Positions 49,527 to 57,499 of a stretch of 64,000 bases of DNA are shown one piece after another. Numbering within the stretch: the first letter of the stretch is position 1; each line of letters starts with the position of its first letter. This stretch comes from Micromonospora sp. C31 (lineage in GTDB: Bacteria > Actinomycetota > Actinomycetes > Mycobacteriales > Micromonosporaceae). Below the pieces are notes generated by a model, which was not told the DNA's origin, did no database searches, and saw nothing but the letters and a program-made list of their open reading frames with translations. Position numbers and translations under genes: made by a program. The stretch spans positions 124,001 through 188,000 of the forward strand of contig NZ_JAGPXN010000001.1 in assembly GCF_018070575.1 (NCBI RefSeq), read 5' to 3'.

Positions 49527-51215
49527 TCAGAAGCGGGCGGGTTCGCGGTAGACGCCCCACTCGGCGCGCAGGGCGTCGCAGATCTCGCCGAGAGTGGCCT
49601 CGGCGCGGACGGCGTCCAGCATGGCCGGGATCATGTTGCCGTCGGTCCGGCCGACGGCGACCATCCGCTCGATCGCGGCCTTGACGGCGGCCTCGTCGCG
49701 GCCGGCCTTCCGCTCGGCCAGCACCCGGCGCTGCTCCAGCTCCACCTCGTGCGAGATACGCAGGATCTCCAGGTCCTTGGCGACCGTGCCGGTGTGGCAG
49801 TTCACGCCGACGATCCGCTTGTCGCCCTTCTCCAGCGCCTGCTGGTAGACGAAGGCGGACTCGGCGATGTGGCCGGTGAACCAACCGTCCTCGATGCCGC
49901 GCAGGATGCCGGAGGTCATCGGGCCGATGTGGTGCGGGCCCTCACCACCGAGCTGCCGGATCCGGGCGAAGATCTCCTCCGCCTCGGCCTCGATCTTGTC
50001 GGTCAGCGCCTCGACGTACCAGGAACCGCCCAGCGGATCCGCCACGTTGGTCACCCCGGTCTCCTCCATCAGCACCTGCTGGGTACGCAGGGCGATCTCG
50101 GCGGACTCGTCGGTGGGTAGCGCCAGGGTCTCGTCCAGCGCGTTGGTGTGCAGCGAGTTGGTGCCGCCGAGCACCGCCGCGAGCGCCTCCACGGCGGTAC
50201 GCACCACGTTGTTGACCGGCTGCTGGGCGGTCAGCGACACCCCGGCGGTCTGCGTGTGGAACCGCAGCCAGAGCGCCTTCTCGCTGGTCGCGCCGTAGAC
50301 GTCGCGCAGCCATCGGGCCCAGATCCGGCGGGCGGCCCGGAACTTCGCGATCTCCTCGAAGAAGTCGACGTGCGAGTCGAAGAAGAAGCTCAGGCCGGGT
50401 GCGAAGACGTTGACGTCCAGCCCCCGGGAGAGCCCCAGCTCGACGTAGCCGAAGCCGTCGGCGAGGGTGTACGCCAGTTCCTGCGCGGCGGTCGAGCCGG
50501 CCTCGCGGATGTGGTAGCCGGAGACCGAGAGCGGCTTGTAGCGCGGGATCTCCCGGGCGCAGTACTCCATCAGGTCGCCGATCAGGCGCAGGTGCGGCTC
50601 CGGGTCGAAGAGCCACTCCTTCTGCGCGATGTACTCCTTGAAGATGTCCGTCTGCAACGTGCCGTCCAGCTTGGACAGGTCGGCGCCCTGCCGCTCGGCG
50701 GCCACCAGGTACATGCAGAACACCGGCACCGCCGGCCCGGAGATGGTCATCGACGTGGTGACCCCGGCCAGGTCGATGCCGTCGAAGAGCGCCTCCATGT
50801 CGGCGGCGGTGTCGATGGCGACGCCGCAGTGGCCCACCTCGCCCAGCGCCTGCGGGTCGTCGGAGTCCCGGCCCATCAGCGTGGGCATGTCGAAGGCGAC
50901 GGAGAGGCCGCCGCCGCCGGCGCCCAGGATCATCTTGTAGCGCTCGTTGGTCTGCTGGGCGTTGCCGAAGCCGGCGAACTGCCGGATCGTCCAGGTCCGC
51001 CCGCGGTAGCCGGTCGGGTAGAGGCCCCGGGTGTACGGGTACTCGCCCGGCCAGCCGATCCGCTCGAAGCCCGGGTGGGCGACACCCTCCGGTGGCCCGT
51101 AGACCGGGTCGACGGGCATCCCGGAGAGCGTGGTGAAGTCGGCGTCCCGCTTGCGCGCGGCGTCGTAGCGGGCCTGCCAGCGTGCGCGTCCGGCAGCGAT
51201 CTCGTCGGCGTTCAT
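49527..51215 (-). CDS. icmA: Isobutyryl-CoA mutase large subunit
   Basis: A 562-residue acyl-CoA mutase catalytic subunit without a B12-binding domain, so it needs a separate small subunit (icmB) encoded elsewhere. The order [38 protein letters not shown] and [20 protein letters not shown] is the family core. The active-site positions that separate isobutyryl- from methylmalonyl-CoA mutase read Phe80 (RQFAG) and Gln198 (YIAQKEW), the isobutyryl-type pair with the same numbering as Streptomyces IcmA; methylmalonyl-CoA mutases have Tyr and Arg. It interconverts isobutyryl- and n-butyryl-CoA with adenosylcobalamin. It is downstream of meaB. ATG 51215 gives the usual N-terminus. Confidence 0.93.
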   Translation of the reverse strand: MNADEIAAGRARWQARYDAARKRDADFTTLSGMPVDPVYGPPEGVAHPGFERIGWPGEYPYTRGLYPTGYRGRTWTIRQFAGFGNAQQTNERYKMILGAGGGGLSVAFDMPTLMGRDSDDPQALGEVGHCGVAIDTAADMEALFDGIDLAGVTTSMTISGPAVPVFCMYLVAAERQGADLSKLDGTLQTDIFKEYIAQKEWLFDPEPHLRLIGDLMEYCAREIPRYKPLSVSGYHIREAGSTAAQELAYTLADGFGYVELGLSRGLDVNVFAPGLSFFFDSHVDFFEEIAKFRAARRIWARWLRDVYGATSEKALWLRFHTQTAGVSLTAQQPVNNVVRTAVEALAAVLGGTNSLHTNALDETLALPTDESAEIALRTQQVLMEETGVTNVADPLGGSWYVEALTDKIEAEAEEIFARIRQLGGEGPHHIGPMTSGILRGIEDGWFTGHIAESAFVYQQALEKGDKRIVGVNCHTGTVAKDLEILRISHEVELEQRRVLAERKAGRDEAAVKAAIERMVAVGRTDGNMIPAMLDAVRAEATLGEICDALRAEWGVYREPARF

Positions 51216-51271
51216 CCGCGGGGCTCCTCCTCGGGTCCTCGACTGCACTGCGAGTGTAGAGCCCAGACCTG

Positions 51272-51281
51272 AACGATCGCT
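51272..51281. promoter_or_regulatory. Candidate TetR-type half-palindrome AACGATCGCT upstream of icmA
   Basis: AACGATCGCT matches the ideal palindrome AACGATCGTT at nine of ten bases and lies 57 bp before the icmA ATG. A similar element lies between the thiolase and epimerase genes. Confidence 0.4.
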
Positions 51282-51317
51282 AAGTATGTTCGTACCGGCA
51301 GGTAACCTGAGCCGGCC

Positions 51318-51342
51318 GGGCGCCCTCACGCCACGGGCGCCC
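51318..51342 (-). terminator. Hairpin after meaB
   Basis: GGGCGCCC on both sides of TCACGCCAC (self-complementary arms), 29 bp past the meaB stop. It separates meaB from icmA. Confidence 0.5.
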
Positions 51343-51370
51343 CGGGGCCGCCCGGTTCGCGGGATCCCTC

Positions 51371-52375
51371 TCAGGAGGCGATCTGGGCGAGCAGCTCGTC
51401 GGCCGCCGCATACGGGTCGAGGGAGCCCTCGGCCACCTTCGCGGCGAGCGCCGGCAACTCCGTACCGTCGCGCAGGGAACCGATCCGGGCGCGCAGCACG
51501 CCCAGCGCGATCGCCTCGACCTCGGCGGCGGCCCGCGCCTCCTGCCGACGGCGCAGCTCGCCGTGCTCGACCAGCCAGCCGCGGTGCTTGTCGATGGCGG
51601 CGGCGATGTCGTCGATCCCCTCGCCCCGGGAGGCGATCGCGCGGACCACCTGCGGCCGCCAGTCGCCCGGGCCGCGCTCGCCCAGGGCGATCATGCCCTG
51701 GATGTCGCGGTAGGTGGCATCGACGCCGTCCCGGTCGGCCTTGTTGACCACGAAGACGTCGGCGATCTCCAGGATGCCGGCCTTGACCGCCTGGATCGCG
51801 TCGCCCATTCCCGGGGCGAGCAGCACCAGCGTGGTGTCGGCCAGCGAGGCGACCTCCACCTCCGCCTGCCCGACGCCCACGGTCTCCACCAGCACCACGT
51901 CGCAGCCGGCGCCCTCCAGCACCCGGACGGCCTGCGGCGTGGCCGCCGACAGCCCGCCGAGGTGGCCCCGGCTGGACATCGACCGGATGTAGACGCCCGG
52001 GTCGGTGGCGTGGTCCTGCATGCGGACCCGGTCGCCGAGGATCGCCCCGCCCGTGAACGGGCTGGACGGGTCGATGGCCAGCACACCCACCCGGTGACCA
52101 CGGGCGCGCAGCGCCCGGACCAGCTCGTTGGTGGTGGTCGACTTGCCCACCCCGGGCGAGCCGGTCAGCCCGACGACCTGGGCCTGACCGGCGTACGGGG
52201 CGAGCGCCGCCGCGATGCGCGGCAGCGTCTCGTCGCCCGACTCGACCAGGGTGATCAGCCGGGCCACCGCGCGCGGATCGCCCGCACGGGCCCGCTCGAC
52301 CAGCATCGGCACGTCCCGGCTGCGGCGCACCGGGGGTGCGCCGGCCGCCGGGACGTCGTCGACGATCTCGCTCAC
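51371..52375 (-). CDS. meaB: MeaB-like GTPase (mutase chaperone)
   Basis: A 334-residue G3E-type P-loop GTPase. Motifs: VVGLTGSPGVGKSTTTNELV (Walker A, about 69-88), VLAIDPSSPFTGGAILGDRVRM (switch I region with conserved GGAILGDR), VLVETVGVGQAEVEVA (switch II DxxG-like) and FVVNKADRDG (NKxD). MeaB protects B12-dependent acyl-CoA mutases and edits wrong cofactor states. Its location between a thiolase and icmA fits service to the isobutyryl-CoA mutase. It starts 32 bp after the thiolase stop, within the same operon. Confidence 0.93.
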   Translation of the reverse strand: MSEIVDDVPAAGAPPVRRSRDVPMLVERARAGDPRAVARLITLVESGDETLPRIAAALAPYAGQAQVVGLTGSPGVGKSTTTNELVRALRARGHRVGVLAIDPSSPFTGGAILGDRVRMQDHATDPGVYIRSMSSRGHLGGLSAATPQAVRVLEGAGCDVVLVETVGVGQAEVEVASLADTTLVLLAPGMGDAIQAVKAGILEIADVFVVNKADRDGVDATYRDIQGMIALGERGPGDWRPQVVRAIASRGEGIDDIAAAIDKHRGWLVEHGELRRRQEARAAAEVEAIALGVLRARIGSLRDGTELPALAAKVAEGSLDPYAAADELLAQIAS

Positions 52376-52407
52376 TGTGCTGCCTCTACGGGTCGGCCGG
52401 ACCGCGG

Positions 52408-53607
52408 TCAGTGACCGCTCTCGCCGGGGGCCGGGACGTGGATGATGAGGGCGTCGCCCTGGCCGCCGCCGCCACAGAGCGCCGCCGCGCCCGTGCCACC
52501 GCCCCGACGCTTGAGCTCCAGGGCGAGGGTGAGCACCAGCCGGGCGCCGGACATGCCGATCGGGTGGCCCAGCGCGATCGCCCCGCCGTTGACGTTGACC
52601 TTGTCGGGACTGATTCCGAGGTCACGGGTGGACTGGATGCCGACCTGGGCGAACGCCTCGTTGATCTCGATGAGGTCCAGGTCCTCGATGCCGAGCCCGC
52701 CCTTCTTGAGCGCGTGCTGGATCGCGTTGGACGGCTGCGAGTGCAGCGAGTTGTCCGGGCCCGCGACGTTGCCGTGCGCGCCGATCTCGGCCAGCCAGGT
52801 CAGCCCCAGCTCCTTGGCCTTGGCCTTGCTCATGACGACCACCGCGGCGGCGCCGTCGGAGATCGGCGAGGAGCTGCCCGCGGTGATCGTGCCGTCCTTG
52901 GCGAACGCCGGGCGCAGCTTCGCCAGCGACTCGACGGTGGTGTCCGGCCGGATCCCCTCGTCCTCGCTGATCACCAGCGGGTCGCCCTTGCGCTGCGGGA
53001 TGACCACCGGGGCGATCTCGTCGGCGAAGTGGCCGTTCTTCTGCGCGGCGGCGGCCCGCTGGTGGCTGGTCGCGGCGAACGCGTCCTGCTCCTCGCGGGT
53101 GATGCCGTGCCGGCCGTTGTGCCGCTCGGTGGACTCCCCCATCGCGCAGCTGTCCCAGGCGTCGGTGAGCCCGTCGAGCGCCATGTGGTCCTTGACCACC
53201 ACGTCGCCGTACTTGTAGCCGCCGCGCTGGCCGAGCAGCAGGTGCGGGGCGTTGGTCATGGACTCCATGCCGCCGGCGACGACGACGTCGAACTCGCCGG
53301 CGCGGATGAGCTGGTCGGCCAGGGCGATCGCGTCCAGGCCGGAGAGGCAGACCTTGTTGACGGTCAGCGCCGGCACGGACATCGGGATGCCGGCCTCGAC
53401 CGCCGCCTGGCGGGCCGGGATCTGCCCGGCGCCGGCCTGGAGCACCTGCCCCATGACGACGTACTGGACCTGCTCGGGGGCGACACCGGCCCGCTCGAGC
53501 GCCGCCTTGATCGCGACGCCGCCGAGCCTGGTCGCCGGGAGGTCCTTGAGGTTGCCCAGCAGGCGGCCCATCGGGGTCCGCGCGCCGCTGACGATCACCG
53601 AAGCCAT
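52408..53607 (-). CDS. Acetyl-CoA C-acetyltransferase (thiolase)
   Basis: A 399-residue thiolase that forms or cleaves acetoacetyl-CoA. Motifs: catalytic Cys87 in [46 protein letters not shown] (active-site His) and [15 protein letters not shown] (second Cys). It starts ATG 53607 with GGAGG about 6 bp upstream. It heads a leftward thiolase-meaB-icmA unit and is divergent from the epimerase gene over a 60-bp spacer. It supplies acetoacetyl-CoA for the 3-hydroxybutyryl/crotonyl-CoA route that feeds CCR. Confidence 0.95.
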   Translation of the reverse strand: MASVIVSGARTPMGRLLGNLKDLPATRLGGVAIKAALERAGVAPEQVQYVVMGQVLQAGAGQIPARQAAVEAGIPMSVPALTVNKVCLSGLDAIALADQLIRAGEFDVVVAGGMESMTNAPHLLLGQRGGYKYGDVVVKDHMALDGLTDAWDSCAMGESTERHNGRHGITREEQDAFAATSHQRAAAAQKNGHFADEIAPVVIPQRKGDPLVISEDEGIRPDTTVESLAKLRPAFAKDGTITAGSSSPISDGAAAVVVMSKAKAKELGLTWLAEIGAHGNVAGPDNSLHSQPSNAIQHALKKGGLGIEDLDLIEINEAFAQVGIQSTRDLGISPDKVNVNGGAIALGHPIGMSGARLVLTLALELKRRGGGTGAAALCGGGGQGDALIIHVPAPGESGH

Positions 53608-53641
53608 GCCTGCCTCCGAGGGGTGCCGACCTGTACGCCTT

Positions 53642-53651
53642 AACGATTGTT
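53642..53651. promoter_or_regulatory. AACGATTGTT element between thiolase and epimerase genes
   Basis: AACGATTGTT, one base from the ideal AACGATCGTT palindrome, in the 60-bp divergent spacer: 35 bp from the thiolase ATG and 17 bp from the epimerase ATG. It is a possible shared operator with the icmA upstream element. Confidence 0.4.
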
Positions 53652-53667
53652 CGGTCAGACTAGCGCC

Positions 53668-54141
53668 ATGGCTGAGAACTCCCCCGTCGAGACCGCTGCC
53701 GACTATGTCACAGACATCGGCCTGCGCCGCATCGACCACGTCGGGGTCGCCGTCGCCGACCTGGACGCCGCGATCGACTTCTACCAGCGCACCTTCGGGA
53801 TGCGCTGTGTGCACACCGAGGTGAACGCCGAGCAGGGCGTACGCGAGGCGATGCTGGCCGTCGGCCCGGACGCCGAGGGCGGCTGCGTGCAACTGCTCGC
53901 CCCGCTGAGCCCGGAGTCGACCATCGCCAAGTTCCTCGACAAGAAGGGCCCCGGCGTGCAGCAGGTGGCGTACACCGTGGCGGACATCGACGCCGCCTGC
54001 GCGAAGCTGCGCGAGCGGGGCGTGAAGCTGCTCTACGACACCCCGAGGCGCGGCACCGCCAACTCGCGGGTCAACTTCGTCCACCCGAAGGACGCCGGCG
54101 GGGTGCTGGTCGAACTCGTCGAGCCCGCCGCCGGGCACTGA
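53668..54141 (+). CDS. mce: Methylmalonyl-CoA epimerase
   Basis: A 157-residue vicinal-oxygen-chelate protein with two glyoxalase-like repeats. Metal-ligand segments are [23 protein letters not shown] (His), [19 protein letters not shown] (Gln/Val region following GPGVQQVAY) and [19 protein letters not shown] (His and Glu). It interconverts (R)- and (S)-methylmalonyl-CoA and in some organisms ethylmalonyl-CoA. ATG 53668 is used; a TTG 21 bp earlier is weaker. Between thiolase and ccr, it supports the ethylmalonyl/methylmalonyl-CoA island. Confidence 0.92.
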   Translation: MAENSPVETAADYVTDIGLRRIDHVGVAVADLDAAIDFYQRTFGMRCVHTEVNAEQGVREAMLAVGPDAEGGCVQLLAPLSPESTIAKFLDKKGPGVQQVAYTVADIDAACAKLRERGVKLLYDTPRRGTANSRVNFVHPKDAGGVLVELVEPAAGH

Positions 54142-54145
54142 CCCC

Positions 54146-54183
54146 ACCGCCGACCCCGCCTTTACCTGGGCGGGGCCGGCGGT
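54146..54183 (+). terminator. Terminator after the epimerase gene
   Basis: 15-nt arms starting ACCGCCGACCCCGCC around TTTACCTG, with one G-U pair, 5 bp after the stop. Confidence 0.75.
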
Positions 54184-54284
54184 GCGCCGCTGGGCCGAGC
54201 GCGACGTTGCGTGTTTCCAGCACCGCCCGGGCACCTCCACGCATCGGCCAATGCAGTTTTTCACAGAGACCTTCCGGCCCTAGC

Positions 54285-54296
54285 TACTGTTCAGTA
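54285..54296. promoter_or_regulatory. Palindrome TACTGTTCAGTA upstream of ccr
   Basis: A perfect 5-2-5 inverted repeat 132 bp before the ccr start, in the AT-richer part of a 286-bp spacer. It looks like a TetR-family operator; the factor is unknown. Confidence 0.5.
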
Positions 54297-54427
54297 ACGT
54301 CCCGCCCCACAGGAGCGCGGCCGGCGCCGGATGTGTCGGACACCGACATGGCGGTCGGCCGCACCGACGCCGACGATGGCAGCACCCGGGCCCGCGTGGG
54401 CGGGGTGCGGACGAACGGGAGGTCGAC

Positions 54428-55783
54428 GTGCAGGACATCCTCGAAGCGATCATGGCGGCGGAGGGATCCGACCAACCGGAACGGGACCTCGCCGGGATCG
54501 CCGGCCTGCCGGTACCCGAGTCGTACCGCGGCGTGGTGGTGCGCGCCGACGAGACCCGGATGTTCGACGGCCTGGCCACCCGGGACAAGGACCCGCGCAA
54601 GGCGCTGCACGTGCAGGAGGTGCCGACGCCGGAGCTGGGGCCGGGCGAGGCGCTGGTCGCGGTGATGGCCAGTGCGATCAACTACAACACGGTCTGGACC
54701 AGCATCTTCGAGCCGCTGCCGACCTTCAAGTTCCTCCAGCGCTACGGCCGGCTCTCGGAGCTGACCCGCCGGCACGACCTGCCGTACCACGTGGTGGGCT
54801 CCGACGCCGCCGGCGTGGTGCTGCGCACCGGACCCGGGGTGACGAAGTGGAAGGCCGGCGACGAGGTCGTCGCGCACTGTCTCTCCGTGGAGCTGGAGGA
54901 CGCGGCCGGACACGACGACACCATGCTGGATCCGCAGCAGCGGATCTGGGGCTTCGAGACCAACTTCGGCGGCCTGGCCGAGCTGTGCGTGGTCAAGGCC
55001 AACCAGCTGATGCCCAAGCCGCGCCACCTGAGCTGGGAGGAGGCGGCCAGCCCCGGGCTGGTCAACTCGACGGCGTACCGGCAGCTGGTGTCGCACCACG
55101 GGGCGAACATGAAGCAGGGCGACGTGGTGCTGATCTGGGGCGCCTCCGGCGGCCTGGGCGGCTACGCCACCCAGATGGCGCTCAACGGCGGCGCGATCCC
55201 GGTCTGCGTGGTCTCCTCGCCCGAGAAGGCCGAGCTGTGCCGGAAGATGGGCGCCGAGCTGGTCATCGACCGCACCGCCGAGGGCTTCCGGTTCTGGAAG
55301 GACGAGCAGACGCAGGACCAGGACGAGTGGCGGCGCTTCGGCGAGCGCATCCGCGAGTTGACCGGCGGCGAGGACCCGGACATCGTCTTCGAGCACCCCG
55401 GCCGGGAGACCTTCGGCGCCAGCGTCTACGTGGCCAAGAAGGGCGGCACCGTCGTCACCTGCGCCTCCACCAGCGGTTTCCTGCACCAGTACGACAACCG
55501 CTACCTCTGGATGCACCTGAAGCGGATCATCGGCAGCCACTTCGCCAACTACCGCGAGGCGTGGGAGGCCAACCGGCTGGTGGCGTTGGGCAAGGTCCAC
55601 CCCACCGTGTCGAAGACCTACGCGCTGGAGCAGACCGGGCAGGCCGCATACGAGGTGCACCGCAACGCGCACCAGGGCAAGGTCGGTGTCCGCTGCCTCG
55701 CCCCGTCGGACGGCCTCGGCGTACGCGACCGCGAGCTACGCTCCCGGCACGAGGACGCGATCAACCGCTTCCGCGGCCACTGA
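54428..55783 (+). CDS. ccr: Crotonyl-CoA carboxylase/reductase
   Basis: A 451-residue medium-chain dehydrogenase-type enzyme that carboxylates crotonyl-CoA to ethylmalonyl-CoA using NADPH and CO2. The Rossmann motif is VLIWGASGGLGGYATQMAL (about 235-253). The four residues described for the CO2 pocket of the Kitasatospora enzyme (Asn81, Phe170, Glu171, His365) appear here at a constant offset of six: Asn87, Phe176, Glu177 and His371 (SHFANY). This supports carboxylation and not plain reduction. The GTG at 54428 follows GGGAGGT. A rho-independent terminator follows. It supplies ethylmalonyl-CoA and, by reduction, butyryl-CoA for icmA. Confidence 0.95.
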   Translation: MQDILEAIMAAEGSDQPERDLAGIAGLPVPESYRGVVVRADETRMFDGLATRDKDPRKALHVQEVPTPELGPGEALVAVMASAINYNTVWTSIFEPLPTFKFLQRYGRLSELTRRHDLPYHVVGSDAAGVVLRTGPGVTKWKAGDEVVAHCLSVELEDAAGHDDTMLDPQQRIWGFETNFGGLAELCVVKANQLMPKPRHLSWEEAASPGLVNSTAYRQLVSHHGANMKQGDVVLIWGASGGLGGYATQMALNGGAIPVCVVSSPEKAELCRKMGAELVIDRTAEGFRFWKDEQTQDQDEWRRFGERIRELTGGEDPDIVFEHPGRETFGASVYVAKKGGTVVTCASTSGFLHQYDNRYLWMHLKRIIGSHFANYREAWEANRLVALGKVHPTVSKTYALEQTGQAAYEVHRNAHQGKVGVRCLAPSDGLGVRDRELRSRHEDAINRFRGH

Positions 55784-55884
55784 CCCGGCGGACGAGGCGA
55801 CGTCGGCCATTGCGATGAACGACGATTGCCTTTCCGTCGCCAAGTGTCGGACGCTCATTCGAGTGATCCGGACCATGGCGCGAC

Positions 55885-55916
55885 AAAGGGCCGCGGGGTG
55901 CTCCCGCGGCCCTTTT
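55885..55916 (+). terminator. Rho-independent terminator of ccr
   Basis: Exact 13-nt arms AAAGGGCCGCGGG and complement around GTGCT, ending in TTTT. It is the clearest intrinsic terminator in the window. Confidence 0.88.
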
Positions 55917-56073
55917 CCGATGTCACTCTCCGTGCCGCCCGACCCGCCCGGGACCTGCCAAGATCGGCGATCTGTCCGACCGTCGGCGGCGGCGCAGTTG
56001 ACCATGTAAACAGGACACGAAAGCTCGGGACCGCTCTTGCGAAGCACCCTGGGGGGTCTGCGAGTATGTCCCA

Positions 56074-57324
56074 ATGCCCCAGCAGTCATCCCCTCTTGCG
56101 TTCTTCGATAACGCGAACTCGCAGCCCGATTTCACCGTTGGCCTGCGCGGCTACAACACCCACCAGGTCGATGACTTCATCGGCCGGATGACGGCCGCGC
56201 TGACCCAGTCCGAGCAGGCCCGCGCCGAGGCCGAGCAGCGGATGAACGACGCCCAGCGACGGCTCCGCCAGGCCGAGCAGCGCATGAGCGCGCTGGAGCA
56301 GAAGCTCGCCGACACCAACAAGCAGCTCGAGGAGAACAGCCGGCCCACCCTCTCGGGCCTCGGCACCCGCGTCGAGCAGATCCTCCGGCTGGCCGAGGAG
56401 CAGGCCAACGACCACCGCAACGAGGCCAAGCGGGAGTCGGAGGGCATCCTGTCCGCCGCGCGCCTCGAGGCCCGCGAGATCACCGACAAGGCGCGCGCCG
56501 AGGCGGCGGCCATGAAGGCCAACGCCGAGCGGGAGGCGGGCAGCGTCCGCACCGCCGCCGAGCGCGAGGCCGCCGAGGTCCGCGTCCAGGCCCGTCGCGA
56601 GGCCGACACGCTGCGCGCCGACGCCGATCGGGAGACCAAGCAGCTGCGCACGGTGACCGCGCACGAGGTCGCCGAGCTGAAGTCCACCGTCGAGCGCGAG
56701 GTCGCCACCCTGCGGGCCACCGCCGAGCGGGAGATCACCCAGCAGCGGGCGAAGGCCGCCCGCGAGGCCGAGGAGAAGCGCGCCGAGGCGACCAAGCTGC
56801 TCACCGACGCCCGCGACAAGCGCGACAAGGACCTCCAGGCCCTGGAGCTCCAGCTCGCCGAGCGCCGGGAGAAGGCCGAGCGCGAGGAGTCCGAGCGGCA
56901 CGCCGCGCAGGTCGCCCAGACCCAGAAGCTGGTCAGCGAGGCCGAGCAGCGCGCCCACGCCGCGCAGGAGCGGGCCAAGGAGATCGAGCAGCGCGCCGAG
57001 GCCCGCCGCGTCGAGTCCGAGCGCACCGCCAACGAGACGGTCGACAAGGCCAAGGCCCTGTCCGACAAGACGCTCACCGAGGCGAAGGCCGAGGCGAAGC
57101 GCCTGCTCACCGAGGCGCGCACCGAGGCAGAGCTGACCACCCAGGCGGCCCGCCGCGAGGTCGAGGACCTCACCCGGCAGAAGGACGCCGTCACCTCGCA
57201 GCTCGGCCAGATGCTCTCCGGTCTCGCCGGCATCGTGCCGGGGGTGCCCGCGGCGCAGGCCAAGCCGGAGGCGAAGAAGGCCGACGGCGCCGACGCTCGG
57301 GTGACTGCGGAGACGGCCAACTGA
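56074..57324 (+). CDS. DivIVA-domain coiled-coil protein with hendecad array (FilP-like)
   Basis: A 416-residue protein. An N-terminal DivIVA-type segment (DFTVGLRGYNTHQVDDFIGRM, residues 19-39) is followed by coiled coil to about residue 400 (ARAEAEQRMNDAQRRLRQAEQ, ERQAKEIEQRAEARR-type). It shares GTRVEQILRLAEEQA with the next protein. Residues 151-238 are eight consecutive 11-residue repeats. Such proteins form filaments and support polar growth in actinomycetes together with DivIVA. FilP is the closest by size. The ATG has no strong ribosome site. Confidence 0.85.
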   Translation: MPQQSSPLAFFDNANSQPDFTVGLRGYNTHQVDDFIGRMTAALTQSEQARAEAEQRMNDAQRRLRQAEQRMSALEQKLADTNKQLEENSRPTLSGLGTRVEQILRLAEEQANDHRNEAKRESEGILSAARLEAREITDKARAEAAAMKANAEREAGSVRTAAEREAAEVRVQARREADTLRADADRETKQLRTVTAHEVAELKSTVEREVATLRATAEREITQQRAKAAREAEEKRAEATKLLTDARDKRDKDLQALELQLAERREKAEREESERHAAQVAQTQKLVSEAEQRAHAAQERAKEIEQRAEARRVESERTANETVDKAKALSDKTLTEAKAEAKRLLTEARTEAELTTQAARREVEDLTRQKDAVTSQLGQMLSGLAGIVPGVPAAQAKPEAKKADGADARVTAETAN

Positions 57325-57348
57325 CCCAACCGACCGGGGCATGATCCG

Positions 57349-57389
57349 CGGCGCGGGGTGACACCGGGTGACCGGTGCGCCCCGCGCCG
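57349..57389 (+). terminator. Hairpin after the first DivIVA-like gene
   Basis: CGGCGCGGGG and CCCCGCGCCG, exact 10-nt arms with a 21-nt loop, 24 bp after the stop. Confidence 0.55.
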
Positions 57390-57499
57390 TAGGGGTCTTC
57401 GCGCCGGACGAATCGCCCGGGCGTGTCGGCAGTGAAGTAGGTCCTATCCGGGGCGTCCGTATCGCCCCAGTCGGACTGGAGCCGTGTGAGGATGGGGGC

